Source: Procambarus clarkii (taxonomy: Eukaryota > Arthropoda > Malacostraca > Decapoda > Cambaridae). From it: 64,000 bases of DNA. This document shows positions 10,678-20,164 of the stretch, piece by piece. The notes below the pieces were generated by a model. That model saw nothing but the letters and a program-made list of their open reading frames with translations, ran no database searches and had not been told where the DNA came from. The stretch spans positions 37,056,213 through 37,120,212 of the forward strand of contig NC_091188.1 in the NCBI RefSeq assembly GCF_040958095.1, read 5' to 3'. Within the stretch, counting starts at the first letter, position 1. Each line of letters starts with the position of its first letter. The position numbers and the translations under genes were made by a program.

Positions 10678-12672
10678 GTCCACTCACAGGATGAGTGGCG
10701 CTGCCCAATACTGTCACTATGGCGGTGTGTCCACTCACAGGATGAGTGGCGCTGCCCAATACTGTCACTATGGCGGTGTGTCCATTCACAGGATGAGTGG
10801 CGCTGCCCAATACTGTCACTATGGCGGTGTGTCCACTCACAGGATGAGTGACGCTGCCCAATACTGTCACTATGGCGGTGTGTCCACTCACAGGATGAGT
10901 GGCGCTGTCCAATACTGTCACTATGGCGGTGTGTCCACTCACAGGATGAGTGGCGCTGCCCAATACTGTCACTATGGCGGTGTGTCCACTCACAGGATGA
11001 GTGGCGCTGCCCAATACTGTCACTATGGCGGTGTGTCCACTCACATGATAAGTGGCTTTGTCCAATACGGTCACTATGGCGGTGTGTCCACTCACAGGAT
11101 GAGTGGCGCTGCCCAATACTGTCACTATGGAGGTGTGTTCACTCACAGGATGAGTGGCGCTGCTCAATACTGTCACTATGACAGTGTGTCCACTCACAGG
11201 ATGAGTGGTGCTGCCCGATACTGTCACTACGGCGGTGTGTCCACTCACAGGATGAGTGGCGCTGTCCAATACTGTCACTATGGCGGTGTGTCCACTCACA
11301 GGATGAGTGGCGCTGCCCAATACTGTCACTATGGCGGTGTGTCCACTCACAGGATGAGTGACGCTGCCCAATACTGTCACTATGGCGGTGTGTCCCCTCA
11401 CAGGATGAGTGGCGCTGCCCAATACTGTCACTACGGCGGTGTGTCCACTCACAGGATGAGTGGCGCTGCTCAATACTGTCACTACGGCGGTGTGTCCACT
11501 CACAGGATGAGTGACGCTGATCAATACTGTCACTATGACGGTGTGTCCACTCACAGGATGAGTGGCGCTGCCCAATGCTGTCACTAATGCAGTGTGTCCA
11601 TTCAAAGGATGAGTGGTGCTGCCCAATAGTGTCACTATGGTGGTGTGTCCACTCACAGGATGAGTGGCGATGCCCAATACTGTCACTATGTTGGTGTGTC
11701 CACTCACAGGATGAGTGGCGCTGCCCAATACTGTCACTATGGCGGTGTGTCCACTCACAGGATGAGTGACGCTGCCCAATACTGTCACTATGGCGGTGTG
11801 TCCACTCACAGGATGAGTGGCGCTGCCCAATACTGTCACTATGGCGGTGTGTCCACTCACAGGATGAGTGGCGCTGCCCAATACTGTCACTATGGCGGTG
11901 TGTCCACTCACAGGATGAGTGGCGCTGCCCAATACTGTCACTATGGCGGTGTGTCCACTCACAGGATGAGTGGCGCTGCCCAATACTGTCACTATGGTGG
12001 TGTGTCCACTCACAGGATGAGTGGCGCTGGCCAATACTGTCACTATGGCGGTGTGTCCACTCACAGGATGAATGGCGCTGCCCAGTACTGTCACTATGGC
12101 GGTGTGTCCACTCACAGGATGAGTGACGCTGCCCAATACTGTCACTATGGCGGTGTGTCCACTCACAGGTTGAGTGGCGCTGCCCAATACTGTCACTATG
12201 GCGGTGTGTCCACTCACAGGATGAGTGACGCTGTCCAATACTGTCACTATGGTGGTGTGTCCACTCACAGGATGAGTGACGCTGGCCAATACTGTCACTA
12301 TGGTGGTGTGTCCACTCACAGGATGAGTGGCGCTGCCCAATACTGTCACTATGGCGGTGTGTCCACTCACAGGATGAGTGACGCTGCCCAATACTGTCAC
12401 TATGGTGGTGTGTCCACTCACAGGATGAGTGGCGCTGCCCAATACTGTCACTATGGCGGTGTGTCCACTCACAGGATGAGTGACGCTGCCCAATACTGTC
12501 ACTACGGCGGTGTGTTCACTCACAGGATGAGTGACGCTGCCCAATACTGTCACTACGGCGGTGTGTCCACTCACAGGATGAGTGGCGCTGCCTAATACTG
12601 TCACTATGGCGGTGTGTCCACTCACAGGATGAGTGGCGCTGCCCAATACTGTCACTATGGTGGTGTGTCCTT
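10678..12672. repeat. 51-bp satellite array, segment 4
   Basis: About 39 monomers of the same satellite continue in register from segment 3. Scattered variants (for example GATCAATAC at 11519 and TGCTCAATAC near 11160 and 11468) show it is less homogenised than the array at 61231-64000. The long minus-strand frame over it encodes only the 17-residue unit GHTAIVTVLGSATHPVS. Confidence 0.97.
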
Positions 12673-12861
12673 CAGTAGTGATGATACTTATGGTAACGTC
12701 TTAGTCAAACCTACACACTGTAATGTTTAACTCATGAAGAACACATCATATTTAGTAGTAGTGTTGAATTTGCCCAAATGTTTATTTATTAAACAAAAAA
12801 TCTGTTTGCTCGTTTGACTGCTGTCTAAGGTTAAATATCAGAGTCTTTTAACCAGCTTCTT

Positions 12862-13350
12862 TCAAGGGGCTAGCCTCGTCCCAGGGGCTAGCCTCGTCCA
12901 AGGGACTAGCCTCGTCCAAGGGGCTAGCCTCGTCCAAGGGGCTAGCCTCGTCCAAGGGGCTAGCCTCGTCCAAGGGGCTAGCCTCGTCCAAGGGGCTAGC
13001 CTCGTCCAAGGGGCTAGCCTCGCCCAAGGGGCTAGTCTCGTCCAAGGGACTTGCCTCGTCCAAGGGGCTAGCCTCATCCAAGGGATAGCCTCGTCCAAGG
13101 GATAGCCTCGTCCAAGGGAAGAGCCTCGTCCAAGGGGCTAGCCTCGTCCAAGGGACTAGCCTCGTCCAAGGGGCTAGCCTCATCCAAGGGGCTAGCCTCG
13201 TCCAAGGGATAGCCTCGTCCAAGGGATAGCCTCGTCCAAGGTGCTAGCCTCGTCCAAGGGGCTAACCTCGTCCAAGGGGCTAGCCTCGTTCAAGGGGCTA
13301 GCCTCGTCCAAGGGGCTAGCCTCGTTCAAGGGGCTAGCCTCGTCCAAGGG
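12862..13350. repeat. 18-bp minisatellite
   Basis: About 27 units of CAAGGGGCTAGCCTCGTC, with a 17-bp variant (CAAGGGATAGCCTCGTC) and occasional CTCATC or CTCGCC changes. It lies between 189 bp of plain sequence (12673-12861, nothing recognised) and the 5' break of family 1 copy B. Confidence 0.95.
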
Positions 13351-13373
13351 GACGTTTACTACCGTCTACCACC

Positions 13374-15136
13374 TAACATGAGAGCAGAGTTAAAATCACC
13401 TACCATAAGTGAGAGAATTTTGTCTATTAGCACAGTTTTCGGCGTGAAGGCATTGAGTAGATCTAGACAACACATGAAGTTTCAAGCTAAACTTTCTAAT
13501 ATGCTGCACTCACCTGAGGTCTATAGAAGAAGAACGAAATCTGATTATGTATATTGGTTCTACAAGGTAGCCAACTCCATCAAAATATTAAATATGTACC
13601 CAACTCAACTAATGATTAATCAGCCAATTACTCCATGGGATAACTGGGATCTATCAGTTGATTTTGTAAATGCGCCCAAGAAAGATAGTGTGCACACTAC
13701 ATTATTAAAACAGTTAACACTGAAAAGCATCACTGAAAGTACTCAGAGTATGGGTAACGATGTTTATCAGTGCTATACCGACGGCTCATTAGAAGAAGGT
13801 GGACGATGTACCGGATGTGCATGTAACATATTTGAACAATCTTCTCTCGTACATACAGCAATGAAGCGCGTCAATGACTCGGCAAGTACAACTCAAACCG
13901 AACTTGCAGGCATATACCTTGCCACTGAATTTTTAAGACAAAGGCAGTGGACTTATATACTGTGACTCGCAGAGTGCACTCCTGGCATTGAACGCACATA
14001 GTAGTGACACCCAGAAAATAGTCAGTGATATTCGAATGAATGTTTTAGCTGCCAAAGAAAAGAGATTTGAGATTAAATTCCTATGGATACCATCACATGT
14101 TGGCATCTCAAGGCATGACACTGTTCATATATGCTTGCTAAGTCAGCCTGCAGAAAACCAGTGGTAGAAATTGATATGGGTGTTTCATTAGCAGTGACAA
14201 AGAGAATACTTAAACAAATATCTAATGAAAATCTCACCGACCTAACAAATTCACAAAGACCTGAAAGTTGTAGCATTAAATATTATGATAGATATCGTGA
14301 GGAGACATTCACATATGGGACTAATAGAACAAGAACCCGGCAATGTGATGTTATAGTGGCCAGAATACGCCTGGGATATAGACGTATCTGGCAGCTTTCT
14401 CAAAACCCAAATGTCGAGTACACAATGTGTCAACTTTGTGAAAGAGAAAACATGCACTCTCTTGAACATTATATTGTAGAATGTCCCATACTGACTGACT
14501 TTCGCCCTCCTGGGCTAAGGTATGCTGAACTCTGTAGTTACTATATGAGTACTGGAACACTTGATGATATATTAGACTTGTATCCAAGATTGACCATGTA
14601 ATATATCAATCATACAATGAATGTGATGTAACTATATAACCTGAGCTTGTAAAAGCACCTTCATCACCTTCAGCGATTAAGTGCTTAATTGCACACTAGT
14701 TTCTTTATCAGCTACCTCACCCTGTCAGAGTAAATGAGACAAATGTATGTGAATGAATGTGTGTGTGTATATATGTATGTATATGTGTGTGTATGTATAT
14801 GTATGGTTATAAAGTATATATGGAAGCTGATCAGAATTACATTTCACCTTTGTGAATGTACATTAATGACACTATGTAAAAGACACATCTAACACTTTAT
14901 GTAGGGCATACGTAAATCTGTGTATCTATGTATTTACGTATGTAGGTTAGCTTAGCATTTTAAAAGCACCGAATCACCTTCTGTGGTCGAGTGTTCAATA
15001 AACCCTTGAACTATATGTTTAACACTTCTCTCACCCTGCCCATGGAGGACAGAAGAAAATGTATATATGCTGGTTAGCATTGTAAATGTGTGGCCACGTC
15101 TGTGGTAGAAAATAATAATAAAAAAAACAAAAAAAA
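13374..15136 (+). mobile_element. family 1 LINE copy B, 5' truncated
   Basis: Closely similar to copy A from its position 1163 onward (both read ATGAGAGCAGAGTTAAAAT), including the full 3' UTR and an AAT/A-rich tail at 15108-15136. The 5' break lies 24 bp after the 18-bp minisatellite. Confidence 0.9.
13378..14601 (+). pseudogene. LINE ORF2 C-terminal part: RNase H and zinc finger
   Basis: Open from 13378 to 13965 with RNase H motif TDGS at 13777-13788. A short deletion near 13932 shifts the frame, and a second shift lies near 14127. A frame then stays open from 14131 to 14601. The late RNase H motif WIPSHVG is intact here (about 14085-14105), and the finger reads CQLCERENMHSLEHYIVEC, i.e. 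Cys-X2-Cys...His-X4-Cys. Sequence ends at the stop before 14602. The copy is better preserved than copy A in these two motifs but lacks the RT altogether. Confidence 0.86.
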
Positions 15137-15247
15137 CACCAGTGGTACCCACCGTCAACCGAGGGAGTGAGACCTCCCATGTCAAAGGTCAGGTCAAGCT
15201 GGTTAATGACCTTTAACAAGCAATCTATCACACGTGGGGAGGGCCCC

Positions 15248-16190
15248 CTCCCACCACCACCACCACCACCATCCCCACCACTCCCACCACCATCACCATC
15301 ACCACCACTCCCATCACCACCACCACCATCACCACCACTCCCACCACCATCACCACCACTCCCACCACCATCACCACCACCACTCCCACCACCATCACCA
15401 CCACCACTCCCACCACCATCACCACCACCACTCCCACCACCATCACCACTCCCACCACCATCACCACCACCACCACCATCACCACCACCACCACCACAGG
15501 CAGCAGCACCACCACCACCACCACCACCACCACCACCACAGGCAGCAGCAGCACCACCACCACCACCACCTCCACCACCACCACCACCACCACCACCACC
15601 ACCACCACCACCACCACCACCTCCACCACCACCACCACCACCACCACCACCACCACCACCACCACCTCCACCACCACCACCACCACCACCACCACCACCA
15701 CCACCACAGGCAGCAGCACCACCACCACCACCACCACCACCACCACCACCACCACAGGCAGCAGCAGCACCACCACCACCACCACCACAGGCAGCACCAC
15801 CACCACCACCACAGGCAGCAGCACCACCACCACCACCACCACCACCACCACCACCACCACCACCACCACAGGCAGCAGCAGCACCACCACCACCACCACC
15901 ACCACCACCACCACCACCACCACCACCACCACCACCACAGGCACCACCACCACCACCACCACCACCACCACCACCACCACAGGCACCACCACCACCACAG
16001 GCACCACCACCACCACCACCACCACAGGCAGCACCACCACCACCACCCACAGGCAGCAGCACCACCACCACCACCACCACCACCACAGGCAGCAGCAGGC
16101 CAACCTGCCACCACCACCACAGGCAGCAGCACCACCACCACCCCCACCACCACCACCACAGGCAGCACCACCACCACCACCACCACCACC

Positions 16191-16221
<31 letters not shown>

Positions 16222-16385
16222 CCACCACAGGCAGCACCACCACCACCACCACCACCACCACCAGCACCACCACCACCACCACCACCACAGGCAGCACCAC
16301 CACCACCACCCACAGGCAGCAGCACCACCACCACCACAGGCAGCAGCACCACCACCACCCCCACCACCACCACCACAGGCAAGCA
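15248..16385. repeat. (CAC)n/(CCA)n microsatellite tract
   Basis: More than 1.1 kb of CCACCA repeats with interspersed CAGGCAGCAGCA blocks and, in the first 250 bp, CATCACCACCACTCC units. Long frames here encode only Pro, His, Thr, Gly or Val homopolymers, so they are not called as genes. The regular CAGGCAGC interruptions suggest a compound minisatellite grown from a trinucleotide repeat. Confidence 0.97.
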
Positions 16386-16519
16386 GCAACAGCCTGCTAA
16401 CACAGTTCTCCACACGCTGATCGCTCCAGATTATCGATAATTTTATCTCTGGAGAATCTTGCCCTAATATTAATTTAATTTGATTTTTTTTGTTTTTTTT
16501 ATTTAGGGATGGCTTTACA

Positions 16520-16810
16520 GGGGCCTGACGGCTGAGTGGACAGCGCTCGGAATTCGTTGTCCTAAGGTTCCGGGTTCGATCCCCGGCGGAGGCAGAAACA
16601 AATTGGGCAGAGCTTCTTTCACCCTGATGCACCTGTTCACCTAACAGTAAATAGTAATCTGGGAGTTAGACAGCTGCTACTAGCTGTTTCCTGGGGGATG
16701 TGTAACAAAAAAAAAAAGAGGCCTGGTTGAGGACTGGGCCGCGGGGACGCTAAGCCCCGAAATCATCTCAAGATAACCTCAAGATAACAACAAGATAATT
16801 ACAACAAGAT
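16520..16810 (+). mobile_element. tRNA-derived SINE (type 1)
   Basis: A clean tRNA-like head carries an A box (CGGCTGAGTGG, 16529-16539) and a B box (GGTTCGATCCC, about 16571-16581). The body has ACCTAACAGTAAATAG, an A11 run at about 16707 and the GAGGCCTGGTTGAGGACTGG block. The tail repeats CAAGATAA four times (16777-16810). The head resembles a class II tRNA (Ser-like); that identity is inference. Confidence 0.92.
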
Positions 16811-17140
16811 ATCGGCTATCTTGTTGTAATTATTATTAAAATTAAATAATAATAATAATAATAATTATTATTATTAATTCAAATCAACACATTCAAACCT
16901 TGTAAAACTCAGTCAGATAATTTGTAAATGTGAGAACCTGTGGTTTACCTGTGGTGGAATTCGAAAATTAATCAATTCTCACAATCGTTCACTATGATAC
17001 TCACGTGCTGCAGACCCGACCACCCATCATAATCTGGTTGATCAAGCAGCTGTGAAGGAAACATGTTAAGTTCCTTGTTGAACGTTCAGTGATACTGCCT
17101 GCCTCTAGCCATCACTTAGATGTGCTTGAGGAGGAGGTTG
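16811..17140. other. non-genic stretch with small inverted repeats
   Basis: It opens with AATTACAACAAGATA / TATCTTGTTGTAATT (16797-16831, 5-base loop), which overlaps the SINE tail. A TAATAA/TTATTA palindromic run follows (about 16843-16878). No gene or element is recognised in the rest. Confidence 0.6.
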
Positions 17141-17200
17141 GGCTTCGGCTCTTTGGTCCCGCCTCCTCTCAACTGTCAATCAACTGGTGGACAGATTCCT
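17141..17200 (-). mobile_element. CR1/Jockey-like LINE 3' UTR fragment
   Basis: GGCTCTTTGGTCCCGCCTCC followed by CTCAACTGTCAATCAACTGG. The same block is inverted at 17584-17646 and present again near 55265-55310. I recognise it as resembling the 3' end of the decapod CR1-like LINE family represented at 56262-58675; that link is from memory. Confidence 0.45.
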
Positions 17201-17236
17201 GAGCCTACTGGGCTCTGCTCTCTCACTGTCTGCGCT

Positions 17237-17494
17237 CTATGTAAAAGACACATCTAACACTCTATGTAGGGCATACGTAAATCTGTGTATCTATGTATTT
17301 ACGTATGTAGGTTAGCTTAGCACTTTAAAAGCACCGAATCACCTTCTGTGGTTGAATGTTCAATAAACACTTGAACTGTATGTTTAACACTTCTCTAACC
17401 CTGTCCATGGAGGACAGAAGAAAATGTATATATGCTGGTTAGCATTGTAAATGTCTGGCCACGTCTGTGGTAGAAAAATAATAATAAAAAAAAA
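17237..17494 (+). mobile_element. family 1 LINE, 3' UTR-only insertion with target-site duplication
   Basis: A 258-bp severely 5'-truncated copy carries only the end of the family 1 3' UTR and its A-rich tail. It is flanked by ACTGTCTGCGCTCT (17225-17238) and ACTGTCTGCTCTCT (17495-17508), 13 of 14 identical. This is the mark of target-primed reverse transcription. Confidence 0.88.
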
Positions 17495-17583
17495 ACTGTC
17501 TGCTCTCTCTCACTGTCTGCTCTCACTCACTTAACCCATTGCTCTCTTGACTGTGCTTGTGGAGCCCTGTGGGAATGCGGCCA

Positions 17584-17646
17584 CCAGTTAACTGACAGTT
17601 AAGAGGAGGCGGGACCAAAGAGCCGGAGCTCAACCCTCCCCTCCTC
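17584..17646 (+). mobile_element. CR1/Jockey-like LINE 3' UTR fragment, inverted
   Basis: Reverse complement of the block at 17141-17200 (GAGGCGGGACCAAAGAGCC). Together the two form a ~60-bp inverted repeat that brackets the family 1 fragment. Confidence 0.45.
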
Positions 17647-17659
17647 AAGCTCAACTGCT

Positions 17660-18030
17660 CACATGTTCCCTCACCTTCCTGCCACTTTTGTATCATGTCT
17701 TGGGCATGTCTTGAACATGAGACTCCAGTATTATGGAAGACCGTCCTCGCCTCATTTCCAGAGCGTACAATTAAGTTGCCTGAATGGCGCTCCCAGTAAT
17801 TAGAACACTTAATTGACTTTACGCGGGTAGTTAGGGATCGTTGTATATTTCCTTGTTCAGGTATGTCCCACGTTGAAGGGGGGGGGGGGGTGTGAGTTGA
17901 CATCCAGTTGGAGAAAGCCCAATCAGCAGTGTTGAAGGGGGAGTTTTTTAAACTATATCAATGACAACGTTATTCTTGGATGTTTCATTCATGATAACTC
18001 CGTTTATTGGAGAGGTTTAGAGGCTGTTAT
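17660..18030. other. non-genic stretch
   Basis: No gene recognised. It holds a G11 run near 17880 and GCGGGTAGTTAGGGATCG at 17823, unassigned. Confidence 0.5.
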
Positions 18031-18031
18031 T

Positions 18032-18243
18032 ATTGTTTAGGCTGCATTCTTCCGTACCGGGAGAGAGAGAATTATCAGGGGAAAGCGCCAAGCCATTACG
18101 ACTATATAGCACTGGGAAGGGGTCAGGATAAGGATTTGGGATGGGACGGGGGGGAAGAAATGGTGCCCAACCACTTGTGTGGACGGTCGGGGATTGAACG
18201 CCGACCTGTGTGAAGCAAGACCATCGCTCTACCGTCCACCCCA
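18032..18243 (-). mobile_element. tRNA-derived SINE (type 2)
   Basis: On the minus strand the head reads TGGACGGTAGAGCGATGG (A box region) with B box GGCGTTCAATCCC, followed by a body with GCTATATAGTCGTAATGGC and TTGGCGCTTTCCCCTGATAA. A T12 run at 18249-18260 lies next to the head, which is not the usual place for a tail. I recognise the body as a decapod-type SINE. Confidence 0.68.
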
Positions 18244-18299
18244 AGTGTTTTTTTTTTTTTTCGTACCAAATTGGAATTTGTTGCTATTGAACATGTTGA

Positions 18300-18475
18300 T
18301 GTTATTCAGATTCAGATTCAGATTCAGATGCAGATTCAGATGTTTATTCAGGTAAGGTATATACATACAATTGATGTTACATTAATGGATTGATATATAG
18401 ATAGAGCTAGTACATACAATGCCTAAAGCCACTATTACGCAATGCGTTTCGGGCAACGAAACTTTTTACCTCATC
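18300..18475 (-). mobile_element. SINE 3' part (type 3-like) with CAGATT tail
   Basis: On the minus strand this reads TTGCCCGAAACGCATTGCG, then a TATATACC region and a (GAATCT)n-type tail seen as repeated CAGATT at 18310-18340. The CCCGAAACGC core is shared with the SINE at 55653-55954. Confidence 0.55.
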
Positions 18476-18640
18476 GCCCTTAATGAAGTAAGGACGAAGA
18501 GGTAGAACAGCTAATTGACAGAGCTCGGGTGCACGGGGGGGGGGGGGGGGGAATTGTGTAAAACTCTGGTTTGTGTCTCGGAGACGCTGCAGGATCAGTG
18601 TGAGTCCAGTTGAACTCCCGGTTGCAATTCTTTTTGACCA

Positions 18641-18722
18641 TGTTGTAGCCTAGTGGATTAAGGCAGCGTCTGGGATCCTCTCAGACGTAGGTTCGAACCC
18701 TCATCACGGGCCATTGTGGATT
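18641..18722 (+). mobile_element. tRNA-derived SINE head (type 4)
   Basis: TAGCCTAGTGG (A box-like, 18647-18657) and GGTTCGAACCC (B box, about 18690-18700), then CCATTGTGGATTTGTTCA. The B box and downstream part recur at 60569-60620. It could be mistaken for a tRNA gene, but the 3' half lacks a matching acceptor stem. Confidence 0.6.
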
Positions 18723-18821
18723 TGTTCATTTAACCAGAAGCAATATTGCGTGTATGGAGTGGATGGTTCCACTTACAGAAGTTATATATGCAGGCGAGGA
18801 GTCACAATAACGGGGCTGAAG

Positions 18822-18958
18822 TCTGTTGACCACACCACATGCTAGAAAGTGAAGGGACGACGACGTTTCGGTCCGTCCTGGACCATTCTCATGAATGGTC
18901 CAGGACGGACCGAAACGTCGTCGTCCCTTCACTTTCTAGCGTGTGGTCTGGTCAACAA
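18822..18958. repeat. near-perfect long palindrome (hairpin repeat)
   Basis: Two perfectly complementary 48-bp arms (18841-18888 and 18893-18940) flank a 4-base TCAT spacer. The outer 18-19 bp (CTGTTGACCACACCACAT versus GTGTGGTCTGGTCAACAA) are also mostly complementary. The arms contain GACGTTTCGGTCCGTCC. No coding capacity. Confidence 0.97.
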
Positions 18959-19060
18959 GTTATATATCATCTAATTTACGATGTTGTTTACATAGGTGGT
19001 CTGAGGGAGCGGCCCGGTGTTCAGACCCGCGCCACTACGAGGTGGGTGGCAGCAGACCAG

Positions 19061-19318
19061 GGGACAGATTCACGAAAGCACTTACGCAAGCACTTACGAA
19101 CCTGTCAATCTTCTCAATCTTTGGCGACTTTGTTGACAATTATTAAACAGTTAATGAGCTCCGAAGCACCAGGAGGCTGTTTATAACAATAAAAACAGTT
19201 GATTGGCAAGTTTTCATGCTTATAAACTGTTTAATAAATGTAACCAAAGCCGTCAAAGTTTGAGGAAAGATGTACACGTTCGTAAGTACTTGCGTAACTG
19301 CTTGGTGAATTTGGCCCC
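19061..19318. mobile_element. MITE-like element with terminal inverted repeats
   Basis: The left end is GGGGACAGATTCACGAAAGC and the right end reverse-complements to GGGGCCAAATTCACCAAGC. The subterminal CAAGCACTTACGAAC and CAAGTACTTACGAACG also match in inverted orientation. A second copy, opposite in orientation, is at 50453-50750. Non-coding and 258 bp long, so a non-autonomous DNA transposon is the best guess. Confidence 0.8.
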
Positions 19319-20160
19319 AGCTGTTTCCCACAACTTGAGTTGGTAAACAAATCAAATCGTCCCCCCACACACCCTACATATTTCTTCTGCTGCAGTGAAT
19401 AAATACATCAGATTCCACCCCCCACCCCCCAGCGAGCAAACCTCCACACCGCCTCTACTTTCTCCTTCGTCCCCGACTCCAACAGTTCCCCCCCCCCCCC
19501 AACCTCTCAAGGTGGTACAGGAGAAAAGAGCCTGTCACTCTAGATCAGAGGGATTAACGTGTCAATAAAAAGGCGTCTAATGGAGCGATACTAATGTCTT
19601 CAAACATAATTGAAGGTTTCCATATCAGCGCCTCGACACCCACCGTGGAGGGACAAACCAGAGCCAACTGTTCATATCAATCTATACTTCAATACTCGGT
19701 ATACATATACATACTTCCAGCTGCTAAAGATATAGTCAACACTTCTCTTATAGTTTTCCGAAGTTGTGTTTACTACACAGAAAATGAGAAACCGGGAGGA
19801 TAGACTAGGGTAATAATACGTGTTGGCGAGGCCTATGACCCACGGAGTCCCAGGGGACTCCGACCCAGGGGACAGTTGTGGTCCCGGGGGGCGAGGGAGT
19901 GACGGGAGGCGGTTGGACGACGGGAAACAGAAGGGGACAGACAGACAGACAGAGAGAGAGAAAAGGCTGAAACATACGAAAGAGGAGGAATGGGAAGAGA
20001 TGGGATGGGATTCAGGCGGAGAGCCTGCAGCCTGAAAGCCTTAAAGCCTGTGTAAAGCCTTTCAAAGATATGAAAGGGAGATATGAGACAGACTTTGAAA
20101 ATTAATATAGCAAAAATATGCTCTGAAACGTAAACATAAACAAAGATCAGATTATGAGTA
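19319..20160. other. non-genic stretch
   Basis: Contains C-rich runs (19418-19430, 19490-19500) and a purine-rich stretch (19930-20010, GACAGACAGACAGAGAGAG). No gene or known repeat recognised. Confidence 0.5.
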
Positions 20161-20164
20161 CTAC

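Noticed and set aside
10649-12655. 668-codon minus-strand open frame in the 51-bp satellite (similar frames at 51070-53601 and 61136-62215)
   Set aside because: It is only a 17-residue unit repeated because the monomer is 51 bp and lacks stops in that frame. The opposite strand is open too, and variants do not favour synonymous changes.
15031-16632. Poly-Pro/His/Gly proteins in the CAC tract
   Set aside because: Homopolymer translation of a trinucleotide repeat, open in five frames at once.
18641-18712. True tRNA gene
   Set aside because: A and B boxes are present, but no matching acceptor stem is visible and the following sequence is shared with 60569-60620, so it is a SINE head.
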